The position numbers and the translations under genes are program-made. From Candidatus Kapaibacterium sp. (GTDB lineage: Bacteria; Bacteroidota; Ignavibacteria; Kapaibacteriales; UBA2268): 64,000 nucleotides of DNA. Position 1 is the first letter of the stretch; the number at the start of each line of letters is the position of its first letter. The stretch covers positions 30,289 to 94,288 of the forward strand of contig JAPLFL010000037.1 in NCBI GenBank assembly GCA_026390695.1. The letters run 5' to 3'. Below the pieces are notes generated by a model. That model did not search any database, was not told the DNA's origin, and saw only the letters and a program-made list of their open reading frames with translations. Shown piece by piece: positions 25,114-34,360 of the stretch.

Positions 25114-25929
25114 TTATGAGATGGACAAACTCTGATATAATTTTTTCAAAGTTGCGGCCATTTTTACATTATGAACCCTGATAATGGACAATTTATTTTT
25201 TAATAATAACGAATGAATAAGAACTGTTGCAATATCACGATCTTTAGGTGATTCAATAGAGGTTAATTTACCAATAAATGCTTTCCTCGATATTCCGAGC
25301 ACAAGAGGAACATTTAGTTTATAAAAAAAATCCAAATTATTCAATAATTCCAAATTATGATCAATCGATTTCCCAAACCCAATTCCAACATCAGCATAAA
25401 TTTCTTTTACTCCAATTTCATTTGCTTTCGTGATTTGTGTTTTAAGAAAAGAAAATACTTCACTTAGAACATTTTTATAAACAGGGTCAATCTGCATATT
25501 TTCGGGAGTTTTAATACTGTGCATAATGATAAGTCCGGCTTTATGTTCAGCAGCAATAGAAGCGAGTTCTAATGATTTGCGTAATCCACTAACGTCATTA
25601 ATATAATTTGCACCTGCTTTTACAGCGCTCAGTGCAACTTTAGGACGTGTAGTATCAATTGATATCCTTATATTTTGATTAATGGCCCTGATGGCTGTAA
25701 TTACCGGTATAGTTCTATCTAATTCTTCTTTCTCATCAACCGGCAAACTACCGGGTCGTGTGCTTTCTCCACCTATGTCAATAATATCAGCACCTTCATC
25801 GATCATTTGCAATGCTCTATCAATGGCTAAATCTTTTTCGATAAACAATCCACCATCGGAGAAAGAATCGCTTGTAATGTTGAGTATTCCCATTATTTTT
25901 GGAAATGTATTCATTGAATTTATAGACAT
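25114..25929 (-). CDS. folP: Dihydropteroate synthase
   Basis: Joins pterin pyrophosphate and p-aminobenzoate in folate synthesis. 271 residues, TIM-barrel. Motifs: MGILNITSDSFSDGG (pterin diphosphate loop), DIGGESTRPGS, ISIDTTRPKVA, INDVSG, and the C-terminal IRVHNV. Full length for the family. It lies 28 bp upstream of the OmpA-like gene on the same strand. Confidence 0.96.
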   Translation of the reverse strand: MSINSMNTFPKIMGILNITSDSFSDGGLFIEKDLAIDRALQMIDEGADIIDIGGESTRPGSLPVDEKEELDRTIPVITAIRAINQNIRISIDTTRPKVALSAVKAGANYINDVSGLRKSLELASIAAEHKAGLIIMHSIKTPENMQIDPVYKNVLSEVFSFLKTQITKANEIGVKEIYADVGIGFGKSIDHNLELLNNLDFFYKLNVPLVLGISRKAFIGKLTSIESPKDRDIATVLIHSLLLKNKLSIIRVHNVKMAATLKKLYQSLSIS

Positions 25930-26137
25930 TCTGGTTAAATTAGTAAAATAGTTAGAAAAAATCTGGAAAATTTAATGAAAAAATAATGAAAAACTAATCA
26001 AAATTACTATTAATATCTTTTAAAATAAATAAGTATTATTACTTATTCCGATTATTTTCAAATTAGCTCGTTTTTTTATTTGAGAATTTTTTCCTAATAT
26101 TGCTGTTTGATTTTTATTAAATATCTTAAGTTAAAAA

Positions 26138-26494
26138 ATGCTTGAAACATACTTGCCTTTAGTTATAATGCTCATAGTAGGTTTTGCTGTTGCAATAATC
26201 TTTATGGTACTTTCAGAGTGGCTTGGAGCGCGGAGATCAACCGCTGAAAAAAAGACAACTTATGAAAGCGGAATGATTCCTTATAAAAATGCACGTGATA
26301 GATTTTCAGTTAAATTCTACATGGTTGCTGTTTCATTTATAGTTTTCGATATTGAAGTTGTATTCCTTTATCCTTGGGCAGTACAATTTTCAAAACTCGG
26401 ATTAGCCGCATTTATAGCCATGATGTCATTTATTTTTATTTTATTGGTTGGTTATATTTACGAGCTTAAAAAAGGAGGTTTCGATTGGGATTAG
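26138..26494 (+). CDS. nuoA: NADH-quinone oxidoreductase subunit A
   Basis: 118 residues with three transmembrane helices ([61 protein letters not shown]). The conserved YESGMIPY loop and [12 protein letters not shown] are present. It is a membrane subunit of complex I at the quinone-site interface. It overlaps nuoB by 10 bp. The ~200 bp upstream is AT-rich with no other gene. Confidence 0.96.
   Translation: MLETYLPLVIMLIVGFAVAIIFMVLSEWLGARRSTAEKKTTYESGMIPYKNARDRFSVKFYMVAVSFIVFDIEVVFLYPWAVQFSKLGLAAFIAMMSFIFILLVGYIYELKKGGFDWD
26471..26479 (+). promoter_or_regulatory. Strong ribosome binding site deciding the nuoB TTG start
   Basis: AAAGGAGGT lies five bases before TTG at 26485 and inside the nuoA 3' end. 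No ATG is available nearby, so this near-perfect Shine-Dalgarno fixes the TTG start. It also argues that the host uses Shine-Dalgarno initiation. Confidence 0.85.
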
Positions 26495-27021
26495 AAAATA
26501 TATTAGCTCGTGATGGTTTTATTACCACTTCACTTGAAGCAATAATAAAATGGGGTCAGAAAAATTCAGTGTGGCCAATGCCTTTAGGCTTGTCCTGCTG
26601 CGGGATTGAGATGATGGCTTTTGCAAGCTCACGATTCGATGTTTCTCGTTTCGGATCAGAAGTATTTCGAATGACACCGCGCCAGTCCGATATGTTGCTG
26701 GTTGCCGGAACTGTTACTTATAAAATGGCAAATGTAGTAAGAAAAATATATGATCAGATGCCTGATCCGAAATGGGTTGTAGCAATGGGGGCTTGTGCCT
26801 CAACTGGTGGGATGTTTCGTAGTTATGCCGTTGTGCAGGGAGTAGATCAGTTTTTACCGGTTGATTATTATATCTCAGGTTGCCCACCAAGACCCGAAGC
26901 TGTTATCAAGGCTTTAATGGCTATTCAGAATAAAATAGGTACCGAGACACATCCAGATATTTTCAATTTTGGCAAAGATGTTTCAAAAACTCCGTTTCAG
27001 GGCGAAACAAGCATTTTGTAA
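26485..27021 (+). CDS. nuoB: NADH-quinone oxidoreductase subunit B
   Basis: 178 residues, complex I iron-sulfur subunit that carries cluster N2, the last relay to quinone. Cys ligands are seen in [18 protein letters not shown] and SGCPPRPEA. The TTG start is supported by the strong Shine-Dalgarno. Only nuoA precedes it and a terminator-like hairpin follows, so nuoC onward must be elsewhere. Confidence 0.96.
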   Translation: MGLENILARDGFITTSLEAIIKWGQKNSVWPMPLGLSCCGIEMMAFASSRFDVSRFGSEVFRMTPRQSDMLLVAGTVTYKMANVVRKIYDQMPDPKWVVAMGACASTGGMFRSYAVVQGVDQFLPVDYYISGCPPRPEAVIKALMAIQNKIGTETHPDIFNFGKDVSKTPFQGETSIL

Positions 27022-27048
27022 AAAATGAATATTGACAAATAAAAAAAT

Positions 27049-27079
27049 ATCATCCGATGGCTCTGAGTCATCGGATGAT
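27049..27079. terminator. Bidirectional hairpin terminator after nuoB
   Basis: ATCATCCGATG and CATCGGATGAT form a perfect 11-bp stem with a 9-nt loop, an A-run before and TTTA after. It separates nuoB from the convergent REC-kinase gene. It shares the stem with 20976-21010. Confidence 0.75.
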
Positions 27080-27152
27080 TTACGTTTAGCTGCCGATAGT
27101 AATTCAGGCCCACTTATTTTGCTATATTCTTCTCAGATGAAATTTAAAGTTT

Positions 27153-28301
27153 TTATTTCAACTTTTTTATCGGTAAATCGATAAAGAACGTCGCACCACT
27201 TCCATGGATACTTTCAACCCATATCCTTCCACCATGCGCTTCCACTAATGCTTTTGCTATAGAAAGCCCTAATCCTGATGATGATTCGCCACCAGTGGGC
27301 CGAGCGGATAATTTTTGAAATTTACCAAACACCTTCGTCATATCATCGGAACTTAGCCCAGGGCCTTCGTCTTGAACTTCGAGCCGTGCATAATGGAGGC
27401 TCCCGTTTTGTATAATTCCGGACCTTATATAAATACTTTTATCAAAATCTGAATATTTCACAGCATTGCTGATAATATTATCAATTATTTCGGATAATCT
27501 AAGATTATCTGCAAATACAACCGGGTTAGAATCTGTAAAATCAATATGAAAAGTTTGATTTTTTTTGATAGCCATTGGCTGTGAATTTTCAATTCCCTGC
27601 CTTATCATCAAATTAAAATTTGTAGCAGTTTTGTCAAGAATTAATTTACCACTTTCAATGCGGGAAACGAGCAATAGTTCCTCGACAATATGAAGTATAT
27701 TCTTACATGATTTCTGAATATTTGTCAACATCAAGGCTGAGTCGGAATCTTGAGAAAATTCCTGTGCTAAAACTGTTGATAAAACCATGATTGAAGTCAG
27801 TGGATTTTTAATATCATGAGCAGATATCTGCAGTATCTGATTCTTTAGTTCAATAGCACTCTGAAGTGCTTTATTGCTGTGAGTCAGGTTTCTAAGCTTT
27901 ACGAAAGTACGAATCCGCGCCAATAGTTCAGTTATATCAAATGGTTTTGAAAGGAAATCATTACCATCAACCTCAAATCCTTTGGATAATTCCTCCATAT
28001 CGTCTTTTGCAGTAAGGAACATTACAGGTAATTCGAAAAGAGAATATTTTTCACGAATTTTACGACAAACCTCATAGCCACTCATTCCAGGCATCATCAC
28101 ATCAAGGATTACAACGTCGAAATCCTGATTAAATGCCAGCTCAAGTGCAGCAGTACCATTTTCAGCAATTTCAACGCTATAATTATTATGAATCAGATGT
28201 TTTTTAATAATTCTTAAAGTGGCTTGCTGGTCATCAACAACAAGAACCTTACCTTCAATGGTTGTAACTGTACTTGTTAATTTTATTGTGGCTTCTTCCA
28301 T
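27153..28301 (-). CDS. Receiver-histidine kinase hybrid protein
   Basis: 382 residues, no membrane segment. N-terminal receiver (residues ~17-135) with VVDD, phosphoacceptor D67 in VILDVMMPG and the Lys in LSKPF. HisKA box ISAHDIKNPLTSIMVL, then an intact HATPase with N box NIISNAVKYSD, DEGPGL, and SSGLGLSIAKALVEAHGG. It is a cytosolic kinase regulated by its own receiver. It lies 52 bp downstream of the ODP oxygen-binding gene and is likely part of the same unit. Confidence 0.94.
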   Translation of the reverse strand: MEEATIKLTSTVTTIEGKVLVVDDQQATLRIIKKHLIHNNYSVEIAENGTAALELAFNQDFDVVILDVMMPGMSGYEVCRKIREKYSLFELPVMFLTAKDDMEELSKGFEVDGNDFLSKPFDITELLARIRTFVKLRNLTHSNKALQSAIELKNQILQISAHDIKNPLTSIMVLSTVLAQEFSQDSDSALMLTNIQKSCKNILHIVEELLLVSRIESGKLILDKTATNFNLMIRQGIENSQPMAIKKNQTFHIDFTDSNPVVFADNLRLSEIIDNIISNAVKYSDFDKSIYIRSGIIQNGSLHYARLEVQDEGPGLSSDDMTKVFGKFQKLSARPTGGESSSGLGLSIAKALVEAHGGRIWVESIHGSGATFFIDLPIKKLK

Positions 28302-28353
28302 TAATCATCAATAAAAATTTAAAATAAATAATTAGGTGCTTGAAAGATAGAAA

Positions 28354-29151
28354 TTATTTTTTCCATTTCATCCAAACACAATTATTAACGTTTGTATCTT
28401 CCTGTCCCCTGTTCCAATGCCCTACTTCGAGGGCTTCAAGCCAATTTAGAAATCTTCCGACATTTTCTCCTTCAAAAATAGCACCGTGCTGAGGGCAGAT
28501 CATTGATGGATTCAAAGCTCTGGCTCTGGCAACCCAAGCTCGTAAATCTTTTGTAGAGCTCATCCAGCGTTTATGAAATCCCTCCATAAACTGAATATGA
28601 GAATCAAAATTTGTAACGAATAAATCAGTATAATCTGAAGGTAAAAGGGCAGCTCCGATATCACCTGAAAAAAGAATTTTAGCTTTAGGGTCAAACACAG
28701 AATAATTTCCTGAAGAATGGCAATAGTGTGCAGGTACGAAGTACTGGAATGAATTGGAGGTTCCGATTTGTACCTCCATACCTTCATCGGGAATACCGAT
28801 TAATTTAATTGCATTTCCCATTCCGAAATGAGCAAGAAATCCCTGCCAGCCCCACCAGCAATAGGTATCGACATCTTTGATTATATCGACCCAAAGTGCA
28901 AGGGAAGATGCTATATCAGGGTCTTGATGACTTGAGAAAATTATTTTTATATTATTTACTGAGATGTATTTCGTTACTTCTCCTATAACCGATGAAAATA
29001 TCTCAAAACCGCCTGGATCAAGGATCATCCCCTGATTTCCGGAAACGATGAGATATTGATTAGTATCTACTATTTCTTCTTTTTTTTCTGTATCACGACC
29101 AATAACAATCCACTCATGGCCATCTTGAGAGTATATAACGTGGCTTCTCAT
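28354..29151 (-). CDS. ODP-type di-iron oxygen-binding protein (metallo-beta-lactamase fold)
   Basis: 265 residues, the diiron half of a flavodiiron protein without flavodoxin. Ligand motifs: SSHQDPDIA (H-x-D-x-D, where many flavodiiron proteins have H-x-E-x-D), AHYCHSSGNYSVFDP (His), LFSGDIGAAL (Asp) and CPQHGAIF (His). In Treponema denticola and other bacteria ODP proteins bind oxygen and feed chemotaxis signalling. Its start overlaps the upstream chemoreceptor-like gene by 4 bp (29148-29151) and a kinase gene follows, which supports an oxygen-sensing role. Sensor rather than reductase is inference from the missing flavodoxin. Confidence 0.88.
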   Translation of the reverse strand: MRSHVIYSQDGHEWIVIGRDTEKKEEIVDTNQYLIVSGNQGMILDPGGFEIFSSVIGEVTKYISVNNIKIIFSSHQDPDIASSLALWVDIIKDVDTYCWWGWQGFLAHFGMGNAIKLIGIPDEGMEVQIGTSNSFQYFVPAHYCHSSGNYSVFDPKAKILFSGDIGAALLPSDYTDLFVTNFDSHIQFMEGFHKRWMSSTKDLRAWVARARALNPSMICPQHGAIFEGENVGRFLNWLEALEVGHWNRGQEDTNVNNCVWMKWKK

Positions 29152-29924
29152 TTAATTAGATTCGAATGTTTAACATTATTTAAAATATTTTCAGAGTGAG
29201 CAAGCATATCAATTATTGAATCAAGGCTATTATTCAGCTTATCCACTATTTTTTTAATATTGGAAACTAAAGAATTAAAACTACTTTTTCCTCCAACCAA
29301 ATAAGAAGATTCGATTGATATATTTGATCCCATATAATTTGCTATAAAGCCATTGCGGCGGATTCTATCGATTTTGTTTTTTAATTTTACTATATCAAGA
29401 GAAATCTCATTTAGGAATAAGTATATTTCTTCTATATTGATAATGCTCGACTCAACAATAGAATCAATGCTTGTTTTTAAATTATCATCAATAAACGGAA
29501 CATTCGCAGCTCTTCTCTTAATTTCCATTAAACCGCCAATTGAATTTAATTCATAAGCATTCCCATTTAGAAAATTTCCGGAGTTAATAGAATCAATTTT
29601 ATGTATGATTTTATTCTTAACAAGTAGTTTGCGAATATTTATTGAAATTCCAATAATTGATTTTGACATTTTTATTGATTGTCGCTCAAGATCCTCAAGC
29701 TCTGGAGCTATAGTCAGCGGCAGATCAGATAAAAATGCTGATAGAGCTATTAAAGACTGTCCCTGTTTTGTTCCTATCTTTGCTGCCTGAACTATACCAT
29801 TAATGGCAAGTAATTTCAAATCCATACTGATCGATTTGAGAGTACTTGAAATATTTAAAATATTAACACCTGACAACAATATCTTGTTTATATCCAAATA
29901 TATTTCTTGAAATTTATTACTCAT
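29148..29924 (-). CDS. Chemoreceptor-like (MCP hairpin) coiled-coil protein
   Basis: 258 residues, all-helical and soluble. SISMDLKLLAINGIVQAAKIGTKQG, written here in two parts (SISMDLKLLAINGIVQ then AAKIGTKQGQSLIALSAFL), resembles the conserved hairpin tip of methyl-accepting chemotaxis proteins (NLLALNAAIEAARAGEQG), with several key positions changed. There is no HAMP, membrane segment or sensor domain. It overlaps the ODP gene by 4 bp, so the two are likely made together and interact. No cheA or cheW is in the window. It could be a scaffold for the ODP sensor. Confidence 0.7.
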   Translation of the reverse strand: MSNKFQEIYLDINKILLSGVNILNISSTLKSISMDLKLLAINGIVQAAKIGTKQGQSLIALSAFLSDLPLTIAPELEDLERQSIKMSKSIIGISINIRKLLVKNKIIHKIDSINSGNFLNGNAYELNSIGGLMEIKRRAANVPFIDDNLKTSIDSIVESSIINIEEIYLFLNEISLDIVKLKNKIDRIRRNGFIANYMGSNISIESSYLVGGKSSFNSLVSNIKKIVDKLNNSLDSIIDMLAHSENILNNVKHSNLIK

Positions 29925-30034
29925 GTTTTTTTAGAATAATTTTAAATCTTACAAAGCCAACAAATATACATATATTTTTTATTATAGAATGATTTCATAA
30001 CTTTTAAATATCATAAAATTCAATTTTAAAATGA

Positions 30035-30042
30035 TAATTTTG
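30035..30042 (+). promoter_or_regulatory. Possible Bacteroidota-type -7 box upstream of the HMG-CoA lyase-like gene
   Basis: TAATTTTG fits the TAnnTTTG -7 consensus of Bacteroidota, 28 bp before the ATG in the divergent spacer 29925-30070. No clear -33 TTG is present, so this is weak. Confidence 0.25.
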
Positions 30043-30070
30043 TAATGGTTAAACTTTAAAAGATTAGAAA

Positions 30071-30973
30071 ATGATCATTCATGAAGTTGGTCTAAGGGAT
30101 GGCCTTCAAATGGAAAGCGCAATAGTTCATACTGATAAGAAGTTTGAATGGATAAGAAAAATTATTTATTCTGGAATAAAGCATATTCAGGTTGGATCAT
30201 TTGTGAATCCATCAAAAGTACCACAGATGGCTGACACAGGACAAATATTTGATTTAATTCATGCCACTCGTAAAACTGATTTAAAGTTCCAAGATGTTAT
30301 ATTTAGTTGTTTAATACTAAACGAGAGAGGTTTTGACAGCGCAATAGAACATAATGCAGATATGATTTGTACTGGTGTATCGGCAAGTGAAACCCATTGT
30401 TTGAAAAATTCTGGAAAAAGTATCAAAGATGCTTTGGAAGCGGTACTTGATATCATAGAGATGTCTAAGTTCCAAGAAACAATTATTCAAGTATCAGTCC
30501 AATCTGTCTTTGGTTGCGGTTTTGAGGGTAGTATTGATGAAAAAATAATATTCAAAATTGTTGATTCATATTTAAATGCCGGAGTTCGCAAAATAAGTTT
30601 GGCAGATACCGCAGGCCATGCCAGTCCAACAAAGGTTAATCAATTATATTCAAAATTAAATAGAATGGCTCCCGATATTGAATTAGCCTGTCATTTTCAT
30701 AATACTTATGGTCTTGGTATTGCAAATTGTATTGCAGCCATGGATGCGGGTGTAAGTTCCTATGAAACCTCATTTGGCGGATTAGGTGGATGCCCATTCA
30801 CCAAATTATCGGCAGGAAATGTTTGTACAGAGGATTTCATTCATTTCCTTTTTTTAAACGGGATGCCCGTTAATTATGATCTGAAGCTGCTCTGCGAGTT
30901 ATCAAGTGAAGTATCAAGCTATTTTAATCGAGAATTACCTGGATATGTTTACAAAACAGGAGGAATAATTTAA
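30071..30973 (+). CDS. Hydroxymethylglutaryl-CoA lyase-like protein
   Basis: 300-residue TIM-barrel of the HMG-CoA lyase/DRE-TIM family. EVGLRDGLQ at the N-terminus holds the metal-site Asp and Arg. HFHNTYGLG carries the metal His pair, and FGGLGGCPFTKLSAGN...TED is the lyase signature with catalytic Cys. It splits HMG-CoA to acetyl-CoA and acetoacetate, or a similar 3-hydroxyacyl-CoA. A family III CoA-transferase follows ~100 bp downstream, so the pair could activate and cleave a hydroxymethylglutarate-like acid. Confidence 0.88.
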   Translation: MIIHEVGLRDGLQMESAIVHTDKKFEWIRKIIYSGIKHIQVGSFVNPSKVPQMADTGQIFDLIHATRKTDLKFQDVIFSCLILNERGFDSAIEHNADMICTGVSASETHCLKNSGKSIKDALEAVLDIIEMSKFQETIIQVSVQSVFGCGFEGSIDEKIIFKIVDSYLNAGVRKISLADTAGHASPTKVNQLYSKLNRMAPDIELACHFHNTYGLGIANCIAAMDAGVSSYETSFGGLGGCPFTKLSAGNVCTEDFIHFLFLNGMPVNYDLKLLCELSSEVSSYFNRELPGYVYKTGGII

Positions 30974-31081
30974 TGAAATTTGTAATTAACTACCATTTTA
31001 ATCTGAAGTTTCGATGAATAATGTTATAAGTCACATTCAGAGTATCTATCCAGTAATATTTCAAATTAATAAAAGTTGAAA

Positions 31082-32278
31082 ATGGCAAAAATATTAGAGA
31101 ATATAAAAGTATTAGATCTTACAAATGTGCTTTCAGGGCCGTTTGCTACACTTCATTTAGCATGGCTTGGTGCTGAGGTAATTAAAATTGAAAATCCTCA
31201 AGAAGGAGATTTAGCAAGGAAATTGGGATGTGTGCCAGAATATAATAAAAAGCTGCTTGGAACCAGTTTTTTGGCTCAAAATGCTAACAAAAAATCTTTA
31301 ACTTTAAATTTAAAAAAGGAAGAAGCTAAGGAAATATTTATAAATTTGGTAAAAAAATCCGATGTTGTTGTTGAGAATTTTCGACCTGGAGTCATGGATA
31401 GGTTAGGTCTCGGTTATAATAAACTTTGCCGGATTAATACACGTTTGATCTACTGCGCTATTTCAGGATTCGGGCAAACAGGGCCTGATGCTTTTAAACC
31501 GGCTTACGATCAAATCATTCAAGGAATATCAGGTGTGATGGCTATAAATGGAGACGAGCGTTTAAACCCGCTTAGAGCCGGATTTCCGTTATGTGACACA
31601 GTCGGTGGACTGAATGCGGCATTCGCGATAATGTCAGCTCTATTTTGGCGTGAAAAGTCTGGCGATGGCCAATTTATAGACATTGCACTTCTGGATTCAA
31701 TTATGCCATTTATGGGATGGGTTGCTGCCAATCTTATGATCGGTGGGCAGCAGCCTCAGTTGCTTGGGAATGAGAATTTTACAGCTGCTCCAAGTGGAAC
31801 ATTTGCTACACAAAATGGATTCATTAATATTGCAGCCAATAAACAAGAACAATGGGAAAATTTAACCGACGCTCTTGGACTGGCTGAATTGAAGGAAGAT
31901 ATAAGATTTAAAGAAAGAGATATTAGGAAGAAAAATAGGTTTCAATTAAATCCAATTTTGGAAGAAAAATTGAAACAAAATACTACAAGTTTTTGGTCTG
32001 AAAAGCTAAATGCGCTCGGAGTGCCATCTGGTGAAATATTATCATTATATGATGCTTTAAATACCGAACAGGTTCAGCATAGAAACACCTTTACTGAAAT
32101 TGAAGTTGAGCAAATCGGTAAAGTAAAATTATTTAATGCAACTGCAAAATTTGAAAAAACACCAGCTATGGTTGATTCAGCACCACCAAAGCTTTCAGAA
32201 AACAGCTATGAAATTTTACAGGAAATGGGTTATAGCAAAAAACAAATTGATGAGTTTAAATCTAATGGTATAATATAA
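31082..32278 (+). CDS. Family III (CaiB/BaiF) CoA-transferase
   Basis: 398 residues. The ATG at 31082 is used rather than the upstream TTG at 31076. Motifs: VLDLTNVLSGPFATLHLAWLGAEVIKIENP at the N-terminus, LIYCAISGFGQTGP, and the catalytic Asp in FPLCDTVGGLNAA. It moves CoA between acyl-CoA and a free acid by a mixed-anhydride mechanism. Next to the HMG-CoA lyase-like gene it could be a hydroxymethylglutarate CoA-transferase (SUGCT-like); this is an inference from neighbourhood only. Confidence 0.88.
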   Translation: MAKILENIKVLDLTNVLSGPFATLHLAWLGAEVIKIENPQEGDLARKLGCVPEYNKKLLGTSFLAQNANKKSLTLNLKKEEAKEIFINLVKKSDVVVENFRPGVMDRLGLGYNKLCRINTRLIYCAISGFGQTGPDAFKPAYDQIIQGISGVMAINGDERLNPLRAGFPLCDTVGGLNAAFAIMSALFWREKSGDGQFIDIALLDSIMPFMGWVAANLMIGGQQPQLLGNENFTAAPSGTFATQNGFINIAANKQEQWENLTDALGLAELKEDIRFKERDIRKKNRFQLNPILEEKLKQNTTSFWSEKLNALGVPSGEILSLYDALNTEQVQHRNTFTEIEVEQIGKVKLFNATAKFEKTPAMVDSAPPKLSENSYEILQEMGYSKKQIDEFKSNGII

Positions 32279-32304
32279 TCGGACACTGTGAAAAAAACTA
32301 CACA

Positions 32305-32916
32305 CTATTCATTCAACATGTGTAAGAAATCGGACAGTCTATTATTCTCGTTTATATGAAAAACCTTGAACCCGAGCTTTCTTGCACCTTCAATATTATT
32401 AAAATCATCATCGACAAAAAAACAATCTTCGGGTATTAAATTATAATGATCTAAAACCGATTGGTAAATTTCAGGTTTTGGTTTTGTGGCACCGACTTGG
32501 AAAGATAAAAATATTTTATCAAAATATTCAAATAATTCCTTGCTCTCAACAGAAAATTTAGAATAATGGAGAGCACTTGTGTTACTAAGTAGAGCTAAGG
32601 TAGCTACTTTTTGAAGTTGGCTAACTATTCCGATACTTTCTGGAAATTCAGCAACAAGGATTGAGAGCCATGCTTTATCGAAAGCTACATCCGGAGCGCT
32701 TATTCCAAGTAATTCCTTAGCTTGGGCTCTAAAATTATTAGTTTCAATTTTGCCTTCTTCATAGTTGATTATCAATTCATTTATGGCTTCTGATCTAATC
32801 GTATCTTTATTTGAAGATAAATTACCGAATTCGGACATCATTCTTTTCAAATTAATTTCGTAAAGAACTCCACCATAATCCAGAATTATTAATTTAATAT
32901 TTTGCTTATCAATCAT
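32305..32916 (-). CDS. HAD-family hydrolase-like protein
   Basis: 203 residues. Motif I is IILDYGGVLY, that is D-x-G in place of the usual D-x-D, as in YihX-like or epoxide-hydrolase N-terminal-type members. Motif II Ser/Thr is in LLSNTSALHYS, motif III Lys in TKPKPEIY and motif IV in FFVDDDFNNIEGA. The lost second Asp may alter phosphatase activity. It overlaps the rsmB gene by 8 bp. Confidence 0.85.
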   Translation of the reverse strand: MIDKQNIKLIILDYGGVLYEINLKRMMSEFGNLSSNKDTIRSEAINELIINYEEGKIETNNFRAQAKELLGISAPDVAFDKAWLSILVAEFPESIGIVSQLQKVATLALLSNTSALHYSKFSVESKELFEYFDKIFLSFQVGATKPKPEIYQSVLDHYNLIPEDCFFVDDDFNNIEGARKLGFKVFHINENNRLSDFLHMLNE

Positions 32917-34360
32917 TTTTTATCATTCGTGATATAAAAAAGCCATCAGAGCCCTTTTTAGTAGGGTATATTGTTAAAGATGAGGATGATTCATCCAAAT
33001 TATCCAACTTTATTCCAAATTTCCGGAAGACAGGTTGAAGCGGATCAGGTGAGAAATCTGGATTCTTTAATAAAAATTCCTCAATAATATTTTCATTTTC
33101 ATCTGGAAGAATAGAGCATGTAGAGTACACTAAAGTCCCACCGGGAGCAAGAAAACGTGAATAATCATTTAATATTTCAGTCTGAGATTTTGTAAACTTA
33201 GTCAACAAATCTGCTGTCAGTCTAAATTTAAGTAGTGGATTTCGTCTCGAAGTACCTAAACCCGAACATGGTGCGTCAATTAGAATACAATCAAACAATT
33301 TTTTCTTAAAGCGGCTCACAGTCTGACTATTAGATATATCAAATATCTTCTTCTTGATATGAACAGCTTCAATAATGTCGATAGAGGCTCTGCCAGCGCG
33401 CTGTCTGATTTGCTTAAGCCTTTGATATTCAGTATCGGTTGAAATTATTTTCCCGTTATTTTTCATAATCTGAGAAAGTAATAGTGACTTACCTCCAGCT
33501 CCAGCACAAGCGTCAAGTACATAGTCTCCGGGCTCAGGTGACAGTGCAAATCCAATAAGCTGACTTGCCTCATCCTGAATTTCAAAATATCCTTGTTGAA
33601 AAAATTCTGTATCCGTAACTTTTGCTCTATGATTAAACTTAACTGCAAAAGGTGAAATATTACTTTTCTCGCAATTAAAGCCATTATTCATAAAATAAGT
33701 AACTAAATCATCTCTATGAATCATACTTTCATTAGCCCTTATAAAAAATGGTGCAGGACTCAAAAGGGTTTCTGCAACATCAAGAACTGATTTAGTCTCA
33801 AGCTTGGTATTTAATTTTTCGAGTACAAGAATTGGCATTGAAACTGCCGCTTCAAGCCTATCTTTTTCAATTTTAGGTAGAAAATTTATTTGGGATAATT
33901 TTATATTATCCCATACCAATAATTTTGTTGTTTCTTTTTTAATAAATTGAATGATGTCAACAAATTTACTTCCTTCAAAATGGAACAATATACGTACGAG
34001 ATCATTGATCTGTTGCCCATTTTCAGTTAATCGAAAAATATTCGGCATTAGTTCAATATCTAACATAAAACCTGAAAGAAGTAAAGTTGAAATAATTAAT
34101 ACTTCACTTTTATTGTCAATATTAATTCCATCTCCTAAAATATCAAACTCATTATTGGCATCAGTTGCTAATTTTTTAGCAAAAAGTAAATTTCTGAGTG
34201 TATGGAAGAGTAATTCGGAAATAAATCTTCTGTCACTCGCTCCGATATATTTTTTGGCTCTGAAATATTCAGAAGCAAGATTATCCGCTGCTAAGGTTTT
34301 TGATTTAAGAATAATTCTCAGAAGTTCGGCACTATGCCTGATTAAAGTTTCAGCTTGCAT
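32909..34360 (-). CDS. rsmB: 16S rRNA (cytosine-C5)-methyltransferase RsmB-like
   Basis: 483 residues. An N-terminal NusB-like helical domain (~1-150: ASEYFRAKKYIGASDRRFIS) precedes a SAM methyltransferase. Motif I is DACAGAGGKSLLLSQ, the catalytic Cys pair is in LIDAPCSGLGTSRRNP and VYSTCSILPDENE. It methylates C967 of 16S rRNA. The gene is first in the unit with the HAD gene. Confidence 0.92.
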   Translation of the reverse strand: MQAETLIRHSAELLRIILKSKTLAADNLASEYFRAKKYIGASDRRFISELLFHTLRNLLFAKKLATDANNEFDILGDGINIDNKSEVLIISTLLLSGFMLDIELMPNIFRLTENGQQINDLVRILFHFEGSKFVDIIQFIKKETTKLLVWDNIKLSQINFLPKIEKDRLEAAVSMPILVLEKLNTKLETKSVLDVAETLLSPAPFFIRANESMIHRDDLVTYFMNNGFNCEKSNISPFAVKFNHRAKVTDTEFFQQGYFEIQDEASQLIGFALSPEPGDYVLDACAGAGGKSLLLSQIMKNNGKIISTDTEYQRLKQIRQRAGRASIDIIEAVHIKKKIFDISNSQTVSRFKKKLFDCILIDAPCSGLGTSRRNPLLKFRLTADLLTKFTKSQTEILNDYSRFLAPGGTLVYSTCSILPDENENIIEEFLLKNPDFSPDPLQPVFRKFGIKLDNLDESSSSLTIYPTKKGSDGFFISRMIKND

